From positions 1-24,037 of IMG/VR virus record IMGVR_UViG_3300017782_000217: DNA of 24,037 nucleotides; one strand, given 5' to 3'. The notes below the pieces were generated by a model, which was not told where the DNA came from, did not search any database, and saw only the letters and a program-made list of their open reading frames with translations. Position 1 is the first letter of the stretch. Each line of letters starts with the position of its first letter. The stretch is from a virus. Made by a program: the position numbers and the translations under genes. Below are positions 5,729-12,504 of this stretch, piece after piece.

Positions 5729-8700
5729 TTATGGACAAGCAGGACAAGTAATTAATGTTAAACTAAATCCATTCCAAAAATAAGTTGTGTTTGCTTGTCT
5801 TATATAGTTACCTGGTGCAATTATTTCAGTACATAAAAAGTCCGTATATATAGTAGAGGAGTTTGCTAAACTTGTTCCATTTACATAAGCAGTTACGGCA
5901 CGACCACCACAACAAGCAGTTACGGCATCGTTGCCAATGTAAACTTGGATTGCAGTACAAGGTGTTTGTGTTGTTATAGGTGCAGGTGTTGTTGTAGTTG
6001 CTAAATATAACTGACAAGTATTACAATCTGCAAAATTTAAATATTCATCAACATCACCATCTACTCCAGCACCACCATTTGAATGACTTGAATAACATAC
6101 AACTCCATCTGATATTACTGCAGGAAAACTATTTGTTTGATTAGAAACCTCAATGATAATATCATCTTGCGAACAATCTGTGTTTAACCCTAAATATTTT
6201 CTGTAAAATATTGTAGGTGCAGCAGTTGTGGAAGTTGTTGTTGATGGAAGTTGAGTTGTTGTAACACCCTCACAATCATCACAACTTAAAAAAGCATTGT
6301 TTGCTAAATCTACTTCTTGAAATTTACTTGTTGGAAAACAACCTAAATTATTATTGTCATTTTGTACTTCAGTTGAAACTGTACCTACTTTGAAAAAACA
6401 AATACCTGTGCTAATTTGCTTGACAAAATCAGGTAATTCATTTTTATTTCTTCCAAATATTTCTATTTGGTCATCACCACAACCTTGATAATTTGCAAAA
6501 AATGTCATAGTAGGACAAGTTTCTGCAGGTTGTGTTGTTACAATATCACAAGAACCTACAATAGTTGTTGTTGGTGTTGTACCTAAATCAATAGAACCTT
6601 GAACAATGTAACAATTATCATTATCAGTATTAATTCTTACTTTTGAACCACTACCATCAAAATTACTATTATAAGCAACATTAATTCTTTGACCTGTAGT
6701 TTCATTTTCTACTATTAATGCAACAGGATTATCTACATCAGGATCACATTCAGGACATAATATTTTTGAACCAAGAGTTGTGCCATTAAAATATCTGTAA
6801 TATTGTCCATCATTTGCAAAATATTGTGCTGCTACCAATGTTGAACAAGTATCATCTGTAAAAACTTTTGTGGTTTCATCACTATATAAATTTGCACCGT
6901 TAATATATACATTTTTAGCTGCGATGTCATTACAACAAACTGCATAAGGAGATGCTGCACCAAATACCGATTCTATTAAACAAGTAGTAATTTCTTCAGT
7001 AGTTATTTCTTGGGTTGTTGTTATACATACACCACTAATTGTAGGTAATCCACTTGTACTTGCAATCGTTGCACCTGAAGTTATTGTATAACAAGTTGCC
7101 CCTGTATCAGATAATGTGATAGTTGTACCTGATGAATAAGTGTCATCATATACGGCATTCCTTACTGCATTTGTACTTGCATTTACAACTTTCCAAATAT
7201 TATGAGTTCGTTTTTTTACTTGTGAACCTACAGATTCACCTGCAGTGTTAACGGCAAAAGCATTTATGTAATATTGTGTGCCAGGTGTAAGAGTTAATGC
7301 AGGACTTGTTACTGATGATGTGTCCAAAGTAAATTGATTTGTACCTCCTGTGTAATTAACTGTTTGTGGTATTCTTCTATTTTGTGTGTAATTAAAACTA
7401 TTTGTTCCAAAGTAAAAACCAACTTGTGTGACATTTGATGAACCAATATCTTCAACTCTACCTGTCAATGTCATTTTATCATCAAATATTTGATTATTTG
7501 TGGGTTCAACTGTTACAACAGTAGCTTTTGTTTGTACTTGTCCTTGTGTGGTTGTTGTTGTTGATGCAATAAAAGAATTTGTTGCACCCCTTCCTTCATC
7601 AAATAAACTGTTTGTGGCAAATGCAGTAACAAAATATTGCCTACCTGCTATTAAATTACTTTGATTTAATGTAAATGTTGATGTGGTTTCAGTTGATTCA
7701 ATTCTTAAATTATTTGAATATTGGTTGCTTTCACCAAAATAAAATCCTCTTGTGTTAATTGGTAAACCTCTATCGTTTGTTACAGTACCACTTAATGTAA
7801 CACTTGTTTCGGTTATATTAGATGGACTGTTAGTTGTTACTAATGGGCTTGTATTACTCTTATTTGTTGTATTGCTACCTACTCCTGCAATAACAGTTCT
7901 GTCATAATAATTACTATTTGATACAATATACCAAGAAGCATTAGCTTGATATATTCTTGAATTTGTAAGTTTTAATATTTGCTTCAAAACATTTTTTGCA
8001 TTTTTACGAACAAAATCATCTGTAAGTGCAAATTCATTTATAAATATGTCGTGAAATATTGTTTTATTAGAATCAATAACAACATTGTTTATTTTTCTTC
8101 TAATATTATTTTGAATAAATATGTCAAAATCTAAACCAGTTAATTTTAATATTTCTTTTATATAGTAAAAAGCTGAATCAAAATTATTTTGGTCAGAAGA
8201 TGTTGTTTTTATACTTCCATCTGCATTAAGATTTATGTTACCGTTTGGAACTAAATATGAATCAAGTGTGCCTAAATTATCTATTGCCTTTAATTTTATA
8301 TCAAATGGCTTTGAAATTATTGATTCATTATAATTATCAAAAACTAAAAAACCTTCCCAATAAACCTCAAAAACCTCACTCTTTTGCCACAATAAATCTG
8401 TTTGTTCCCAATCTGTGTTTGCTACATTCCATAGGGGTGAATCTAAAGTTATTGAATTATCTTCTTGCCCTGCTAAAATTCTAATTTTAAAATCTCTTTC
8501 ATTAAAATTTTGAAATTCATCGTAAGAAATGTTATCAGTAGTTTTTAAATTTACAATACAAGATGATCCGATAATAGGATTATAAATATCATCAGAACTT
8601 GAATATCTTAAAATAGCAGGTGTTTCAGTACCAACAAGACTTAATATATCACCCTCGTAGTCTTTTTTTAATATTTCTAAAGTCCTTTTATGCCCTCTAT

Positions 8701-8743
8701 TATCTGAAAATTTTATTTCGTATTTGACTCCGTATGCTGCCAT
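5729..8743 (-). CDS. Tail-tip/hub protein with Fn3-like domains and Cys-rich modules
   Basis: The protein is 1004 aa and immediately follows the tape measure; its ATG overlaps that gene's end. Residues 1 to about 290 form a conserved-looking baseplate/hub region (RTLEILKKDYEGDILSL, later NESIISKPFDIKLKAIDNLG). Two Fn3-like domains follow at about 297-395 and 405-512; each carries a GFYFG motif and a Thr/Ser-rich strand pattern. The remainder is a mosaic of small Cys-containing modules, which I label C1 (515-586), A1 (587-665), C2 (668-740), B1 (741-825), B2 (843-912) and A2 (928-1004), joined by Thr-rich linkers such as TTTQLPSTTTSTTAAPT. Modules of the same letter are recognisably homologous. 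It probably forms the tail tip that contacts the host. The C-terminal modules are the best candidates for receptor binding or virion display. Module limits are approximate. Confidence 0.85.
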   Translation of the reverse strand: MAAYGVKYEIKFSDNRGHKRTLEILKKDYEGDILSLVGTETPAILRYSSSDDIYNPIIGSSCIVNLKTTDNISYDEFQNFNERDFKIRILAGQEDNSITLDSPLWNVANTDWEQTDLLWQKSEVFEVYWEGFLVFDNYNESIISKPFDIKLKAIDNLGTLDSYLVPNGNINLNADGSIKTTSSDQNNFDSAFYYIKEILKLTGLDFDIFIQNNIRRKINNVVIDSNKTIFHDIFINEFALTDDFVRKNAKNVLKQILKLTNSRIYQANASWYIVSNSNYYDRTVIAGVGSNTTNKSNTSPLVTTNSPSNITETSVTLSGTVTNDRGLPINTRGFYFGESNQYSNNLRIESTETTSTFTLNQSNLIAGRQYFVTAFATNSLFDEGRGATNSFIASTTTTTQGQVQTKATVVTVEPTNNQIFDDKMTLTGRVEDIGSSNVTQVGFYFGTNSFNYTQNRRIPQTVNYTGGTNQFTLDTSSVTSPALTLTPGTQYYINAFAVNTAGESVGSQVKKRTHNIWKVVNASTNAVRNAVYDDTYSSGTTITLSDTGATCYTITSGATIASTSGLPTISGVCITTTQEITTEEITTCLIESVFGAASPYAVCCNDIAAKNVYINGANLYSDETTKVFTDDTCSTLVAAQYFANDGQYYRYFNGTTLGSKILCPECDPDVDNPVALIVENETTGQRINVAYNSNFDGSGSKVRINTDNDNCYIVQGSIDLGTTPTTTIVGSCDIVTTQPAETCPTMTFFANYQGCGDDQIEIFGRNKNELPDFVKQISTGICFFKVGTVSTEVQNDNNNLGCFPTSKFQEVDLANNAFLSCDDCEGVTTTQLPSTTTSTTAAPTIFYRKYLGLNTDCSQDDIIIEVSNQTNSFPAVISDGVVCYSSHSNGGAGVDGDVDEYLNFADCNTCQLYLATTTTPAPITTQTPCTAIQVYIGNDAVTACCGGRAVTAYVNGTSLANSSTIYTDFLCTEIIAPGNYIRQANTTYFWNGFSLTLITCPACP

Positions 8744-10647
8744 TATAACATTCTGTTTCTACTTTTATTTGCTCTTTCAAGTGCTATTATTAAATCTTCT
8801 CCTCTTAAAACAAACTCCCCTTGTACTGCACCAGTTGTTCCTAACATCTTTTTAAGTTTACTTAAAGGTGCAACTACTTCAGGGTTTGATCTTGCACCAG
8901 GATATTCTCCAATTAAAGCATTTGTTGGCCCTGATACAATACCACCTTCAGCGAAAGGTGATACAAGACCTGTTAAACCTTTAAAAAATCCTCCAAAACC
9001 TTTAAATGTACCCATTGCACCACCAGATCCTCCTAAAAAAAATGATAATACTGCTGCTGCTGCAGCTGCTGCCATTAACCTCACTACTAATGCTTTTATT
9101 GTTGTTTCTAATCTTCTTAATGGTGCTTCACCATCTGCTATTGCTGCAAAACTATCAGTTAATGCTTGACCGACTTGTGGAATTAATTGCTCACCAAAAG
9201 TTTTAAAATCTTCAACTAAAGGTTTTACTGCTTGTGTATTTAAATCTTGAAATGCACTTGTTGTTGTTGTTATTATTGGGCTTAAAGATTCAAGTGCAGG
9301 TCTTACAACTGTATTAATACCAACACCTGCAGATTCAATCATACCAAATATAGATTGATGTAAACTTGCTGCACCCTCACTTAGCCCTGTAAATTTTGGT
9401 GGTGTTGTTGTTGCAGTAGAAGTAGATGCAGTTGTTGCACCAGGAAATAATAAATTTTGTAAATTTCTTGTTTGTCCTTTTTGCAAAGGCCCCATTACCC
9501 CCTCCATTGATTTTTTTAAAGCATCTAATTCAAGTTTTGCAGCTAATGAACCTGCTTGTAATGCTGCAAAAAGACCTCCACTTCCTTTTGATTTAACTAA
9601 ATTTTTAAGTGTTTCTCCAAATGATATTCCTGATGCTCTTGCAGTCAAAAATGTAGTAGATAATGTTCCTAAAACAAATATTAATGCAGTAATTAAAGGG
9701 TTTAATGCTATAACTGTAGTTACAATGGTAGATAAAGAAGCAGTTAATAAACCTAAAACCATTATAATAGGTGGAATAGCTGCTGCCATTAAAGAAGCGT
9801 TAATTATAAATTTTTGTGTATCATCATCTAAATTCTTAAACCTTTTTACTAATTCTCCAATCTTTTTAGATAAAGCAGGAATACCTTCTTTTAAATTAAG
9901 TGTATCTGCAATTTCTTGACCAAGTTCTGCAAGTGCAATATTTACATTATCTTTTAATGTACTGAACAATCCCTCTAAAGTTTGTGAAAGTATCTTTAAA
10001 CCATTGTTAAAACGACCACCCTCGCCTGTTGCAAATTTAAAACCATCTTGTAAAATTTTAAAAGATATTTTACCCTCTGAAGCCATCTCCATTATTTCAC
10101 CCCTTGCAACTCCCATTGACTCTGCAAGTATATCAAGAATTGGCACACCATTGTTTATAAACTGCCTTAAATCCCTTGTCATTACCCTACCCTCTGCAGC
10201 AGCTTGACCAAATGCTACGGCTATACCTGTCAGATTACCACCTGAAACTGCTGCAACATCACCCAACATTTTAAGCGATTTAAAAGCATCATCAGATGTC
10301 TGCCCAAATCCCATTAACATATTGTTCACTCTTGTTAGTTCCTCTAATTGCAGTGGTGTTTCTGCACTAAATTGAACCAATCTTTCAAATGCTTTTGCAC
10401 CCTCCTCTGCTGATCCTGTTAAAGTGTTTAATGTAACTTGTAATCTTTCAAACTTTGCAGCTTGTCTAACGGCTAAAGTACCAACTGCAAGTAAAGGAAG
10501 TGATAATCTCGTGGACAACATTTTACCTGTCCTTGTAGCTTGTTGGCTAAACTTATCAATTTTACCCCTTGCTTTATCAATATTAACATTAAACTGTGCA
10601 GTTTTAGCAATAAACTCGAATAATAACCTAAAATCTTGATTTGCCAT
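8743..10647 (-). CDS. Tape measure protein
   Basis: The protein is 634 aa. The N-terminal half matches the tape-measure N-terminal domain: FERLQVTLNTLTGSAEEGAK, FSAETPLQLEELTRVNNMLM, DDAFKSLKMLGDVAAVSGGN and VMTRDLRQFINNGVPILDIL. Hydrophobic segments at about residues 280-345 and 520-575 (MAAAAAAAAVLSFFLGG) would insert into the host membrane on DNA ejection. The C-terminus ends in a basic stretch. Tape measure proteins set tail length; at about 1.5 angstrom per residue this would give a tail near 90-100 nm, an estimate from the known rule rather than a measurement. It follows the frameshifted tail chaperone, the classical siphovirus order. A TATTTTTG box lies just before the ATG. Confidence 0.95.
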   Translation of the reverse strand: MANQDFRLLFEFIAKTAQFNVNIDKARGKIDKFSQQATRTGKMLSTRLSLPLLAVGTLAVRQAAKFERLQVTLNTLTGSAEEGAKAFERLVQFSAETPLQLEELTRVNNMLMGFGQTSDDAFKSLKMLGDVAAVSGGNLTGIAVAFGQAAAEGRVMTRDLRQFINNGVPILDILAESMGVARGEIMEMASEGKISFKILQDGFKFATGEGGRFNNGLKILSQTLEGLFSTLKDNVNIALAELGQEIADTLNLKEGIPALSKKIGELVKRFKNLDDDTQKFIINASLMAAAIPPIIMVLGLLTASLSTIVTTVIALNPLITALIFVLGTLSTTFLTARASGISFGETLKNLVKSKGSGGLFAALQAGSLAAKLELDALKKSMEGVMGPLQKGQTRNLQNLLFPGATTASTSTATTTPPKFTGLSEGAASLHQSIFGMIESAGVGINTVVRPALESLSPIITTTTSAFQDLNTQAVKPLVEDFKTFGEQLIPQVGQALTDSFAAIADGEAPLRRLETTIKALVVRLMAAAAAAAVLSFFLGGSGGAMGTFKGFGGFFKGLTGLVSPFAEGGIVSGPTNALIGEYPGARSNPEVVAPLSKLKKMLGTTGAVQGEFVLRGEDLIIALERANKSRNRML

Positions 10648-10651
10648 AGTA

Positions 10652-10659
10652 CAAAAATA
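10652..10659 (-). promoter_or_regulatory. Possible -7 box (TATTTTTG) before the tape measure gene
   Basis: This is an exact TAnnTTTG match ending 4 bp before the tape measure ATG. The nearest TTG upstream is only about 14 bp away, shorter than the preferred spacing, so this is a weak candidate. Confidence 0.35.
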
Positions 10660-10660
10660 A

Positions 10661-10990
10661 CTATTTTTTATTCAACTTACTATTAATGAGTTCTTGATAC
10701 TTTTCAAAATCTTCTCTTGATGTTTTAGCCGTATTTCTCTTTATGTTGTCTTGTGGTAATTCAAAGAGTTGGTGGGGTTTTATCATATCAGATTTCTTAC
10801 CAACATTAACATTGTGAATCATTGTCGCTACAAAACGATGTTGTTCCCAAAGTGCATTTATTTGGATTACATAGGATTCCGACATAAGTTTGTTTTCCTT
10901 AAATGTATTTGTCCAAAAGTCATTCGGATTAATACCACAATAACCAATGTAGAAATCGGTTATATCCTCCCAAGAAGTTTTATCGGTTAT
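10661..10990 (-). CDS. Tail assembly chaperone, T-like extension made by -1 frameshift
   Basis: This frame has no start of its own before residue 36 but is fully open from the A run at 10990-10999, encoding 109 aa after the shift. It begins ITDKTSWEDITDFYIGYCGI, then NPNDFWTNTFKEN, then MSESYVIQINALWEQHRF. The pattern SWxDxxxFYIGxxGxxPxxFW is typical of the T-region of lambda G/GT-type tail chaperones. Read with the upstream G-like ORF it gives a fusion of about 232 aa. If only the internal ATG at 10885 is taken, a 74-aa protein results and the conserved part is lost, so I treat 10885 as an artefact. The T part is expected to bind tail tube subunits while the G part coats the tape measure. 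Confidence 0.85.
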   Translation of the reverse strand: MTDKTSWEDITDFYIGYCGINPNDFWTNTFKENKLMSESYVIQINALWEQHRFVATMIHNVNVGKKSDMIKPHQLFELPQDNIKRNTAKTSREDFEKYQELINSKLNKK

Positions 10991-11358
10991 TTTTTTTTTG
11001 AATCAGTTTGTGGATTCCTATTTAAACCTGCATTTAAATCATTACCTAAGATTCGAGATTCTGTCATTGCTTTGATAATCTTTTCAATATCCTCAGAAGT
11101 AATATCTTCAAGCCAATTACCAACATCGAAATTATCATAGTCAATTTCTTTTTTGTTTTCTTGATCGTAAGTTAAAATACCTGCATATACTATCGTGATG
11201 ATAGCTTTAAGTGAAACACCTTTTTCAAAAATACCTCCAATTTCATCAAGAGAAACACCAAGCATATCCGTAAAGGTTGCCCAAAAGTTCATACTAAAGT
11301 GAAGTGTACGATTCTTTCCTCCGATTTTAAGAGTGTAATAACCTCTTTGTTTTGTCAT
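10987..11358 (-). CDS. Tail assembly chaperone, G-like protein
   Basis: The protein is 123 aa and lies between the tail tube gene and the tape measure, the usual place of the lambda G analogue. It starts MTKQRGYYTLKIGGKNRTLH, has a helical core (FSMNFWATFTDMLGVSLDEI) and ends in three lysines coded by a run of ten A residues, then TAA. A -1 shift on this run continues translation into the T-like frame. The unshifted product is expected to be the more abundant one. A good Bacteroidota-type promoter lies just upstream (TTG, 19 bp, TATATTTG), so the chaperone may have its own transcript in addition to read-through from the tube gene. Confidence 0.85.
   Translation of the reverse strand: MTKQRGYYTLKIGGKNRTLHFSMNFWATFTDMLGVSLDEIGGIFEKGVSLKAIITIVYAGILTYDQENKKEIDYDNFDVGNWLEDITSEDIEKIIKAMTESRILGNDLNAGLNRNPQTDSKKK
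10990..10999 (-). other. Programmed -1 frameshift slippery site (A10)
   Basis: On the minus strand the sequence reads TCA followed by ten A residues in all, then TAA in frame 0. It contains the A AAA AAA type heptamer, and the stop codon directly follows. A -1 slip puts the ribosome in a frame that is open for 109 codons and has tail-chaperone sequence. A +1 shift would meet a stop after two codons. Confidence 0.85.
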
Positions 11359-11377
11359 TTAAAATAGTTTACAATAA

Positions 11378-11407
11378 CAAATATAACAATTACACATTAA
11401 AAATCAA
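11378..11407 (-). promoter_or_regulatory. Bacteroidota-type promoter before the tail chaperone gene
   Basis: On the minus strand there is TTG (11405-11407), 19 bp, then TATATTTG (11378-11385). This fits the Bacteroidota consensus TTTG/TTG - about 19-21 bp - TAnnTTTG. The expected start of transcription is about 10-15 bases before the ATG at 11358. It lies in the gap between tube and chaperone genes. Confidence 0.65.
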
Positions 11408-11410
11408 GTG

Positions 11411-11830
11411 TTAGTTTGTAGATTCAGTAATTGCACCAGTAACTGTGATTGTTCCTGAATAAGTAACTGCTTCTTCCATTGCACCACTTATTTCACAACT
11501 TGACATAAAACCCTCACCACTGTAAATAGTGTCGCCAGTAGCAGCAGTTCCAAATGTCCAATCTATTTTTTGTTTTGTAAGTAGCTTGTGTGCAATTTCT
11601 TTACCACCATTAGCATCAGTATAATCAACTAAACCATCAAAAGATATTTCTGCAGATCTTAATCCTGCGATTGATTCTGAAAATCCTGCTGAATCTTTTG
11701 TAGTGGCAGCTGCCATATCGTTTGTAAATGAAATTGAACACGATGTAGTATGCCCAATAGTCGCTGGCGAACCTGCATCATCAGCGATTTTGATTAAAAG
11801 GTTAGTACCATTGAAAATTGTTGAAGCCAT
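11411..11830 (-). CDS. Major tail tube protein (TP901-1 type)
   Basis: The protein is 139 aa and fits the phage major tail protein family of the TP901-1 type, which stacks as hexamers to form the tail tube. Recognisable stretches are NGTNLLIKI near the N-terminus, SCSISFTNDMAAATTKDSAG, SAEISFDGLVDY and the C-terminal strand pair ISGAMEEAVTYSGTITVTGA. It is Ser/Thr/Ala-rich with a beta-rich pattern and about the usual length for the family. Genes for the frameshifted chaperone and the tape measure follow it, as in other siphoviruses. A TATATTTG box about 20 bp before its ATG suggests a dedicated promoter, sensible for a protein needed in many copies. Confidence 0.88.
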   Translation of the reverse strand: MASTIFNGTNLLIKIADDAGSPATIGHTTSCSISFTNDMAAATTKDSAGFSESIAGLRSAEISFDGLVDYTDANGGKEIAHKLLTKQKIDWTFGTAATGDTIYSGEGFMSSCEISGAMEEAVTYSGTITVTGAITESTN

Positions 11831-11850
11831 AACTTATAATTTTTATACTA

Positions 11851-11858
11851 CAAATATA
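11851..11858 (-). promoter_or_regulatory. Probable promoter -7 box (TATATTTG) of the tail tube gene
   Basis: This is an exact TAnnTTTG match, 20 bp before the tail tube ATG and just after the stop of a 34-aa ORF. The -33 region is poor (nearest match is TTAG about 23 bp upstream). Position before a highly expressed gene supports it. Confidence 0.5.
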
Positions 11859-11859
11859 A

Positions 11860-11964
11860 TTAATTTTTGATTAATAATTTTCTAACGATATTATTCCAAC
11901 CAGTTGCAAACCAACCATTGAAATTTCTTATCTTTTGTGCTAAATATTCGAATAATCTTGCCAT
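11860..11964 (-). CDS. 34-aa hypothetical miniprotein
   Basis: A short frame from the ATG at 11964 encodes a basic, amphipathic peptide with aromatic residues (MARLFEYLAQKIRNFNGWFA, then TGWNN). It starts 1 bp after the stop of the 51-aa membrane ORF and fills an otherwise empty gap before the tail tube gene. I do not recognise it. The compact spacing argues that it is translated; its size keeps confidence modest. Confidence 0.5.
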   Translation of the reverse strand: MARLFEYLAQKIRNFNGWFATGWNNIVRKLLIKN

Positions 11965-11965
11965 C

Positions 11966-12121
11966 TTAATTTTGTTTTTGTTTTTGTAATAATTGTACGA
12001 TCTTAATTATTGTATAAACCAAAGTTGCTATTATTAGAAGTCCTTGAAGTACTGAATTTATTTCTGATATTGTCATTATTATTGTAACTACTCCTAATAC
12101 TGTTGGTTCAAATCCATTCAT
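11966..12121 (-). CDS. 51-aa small membrane protein, holin-like shape
   Basis: The frame from the ATG at 12121 encodes two hydrophobic stretches (PTVLGVVTIIMTI, and VLQGLLIIATLVYTIIKIVQ) and a polar Lys/Gln tail. The second is a clear membrane segment; the first may pair with it as a hairpin. This shape is seen in small holins, but a separate 3TM holin is already present at 17443-17817, so it could also be a superinfection-exclusion or accessory membrane protein. It starts 5 bp after the 122-aa gene ends, and the next miniprotein begins 1 bp beyond its own stop. Confidence 0.6.
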   Translation of the reverse strand: MNGFEPTVLGVVTIIMTISEINSVLQGLLIIATLVYTIIKIVQLLQKQKQN

Positions 12122-12125
12122 AACA

Positions 12126-12494
12126 TTATTCTATTGTAAGTTCAACTATTTTCCACTCTTGGTTTTCTTCATTCCAATCATAAATATTATCATCTTCAGG
12201 ATAAGGAACTGGTGCTTCCCATATATAATTTTCATTTAATGACCAACTTGCAAAAGGTTGTGGTGTATAAAAAGCATCATTATCATTATCCCAAGTATAA
12301 CCTACTCCTGCAAAATTATGTCTAATAGTTCCATTATAAGATGTTTGTACCCAATCTCTATGTCCATAAATAGATTCACAAAAATCAATTCCTTTAGTTT
12401 CTGATTCTTCACCATCAACTAATAATTCGTTATTGTGTATGACAATTACCTGTGTTACTATATTATTTTCATCTATTTGTGCAAAATGTGCCAT
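12126..12494 (-). CDS. Marine-phage conserved protein, 122 aa
   Basis: The protein starts MAHFAQIDENNIVTQVIVIH and ends with Trp-rich segments (PFASWSLNENYIWEAPVPYP, then WNEENQEWKIV). I recognise this as a protein family frequent in marine phage genomes, where it lies near tail fibre genes; its function is not established. The many Trp, Tyr and Asn residues and the beta-rich pattern fit a virion surface or fibre-tip protein. It comes 10 bp after the large adhesin gene and likely belongs to the same host-recognition set. Confidence 0.8.
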   Translation of the reverse strand: MAHFAQIDENNIVTQVIVIHNNELLVDGEESETKGIDFCESIYGHRDWVQTSYNGTIRHNFAGVGYTWDNDNDAFYTPQPFASWSLNENYIWEAPVPYPEDDNIYDWNEENQEWKIVELTIE

Positions 12495-12504
12495 ATCTAT
12501 TTAT

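Noticed and set aside
8245-8484. Plus-strand 79-aa frame antisense to the tail-tip gene
   Set aside because: Biased composition from A/T-rich antisense codons, no homologous pattern, opposite to a conserved region of the hub protein.
9006-10639. Plus-strand frames across the tape measure gene, some Leu-rich
   Set aside because: They are complements of Ala/Thr/Lys codons in the tape measure; no start context and no recognisable protein.
10661-10885. Independent 74-aa gene starting at the internal ATG at 10885
   Set aside because: The frame is open 35 codons further upstream to the A10 slippery run and those codons hold conserved chaperone sequence, so it is the end of a frameshift product.
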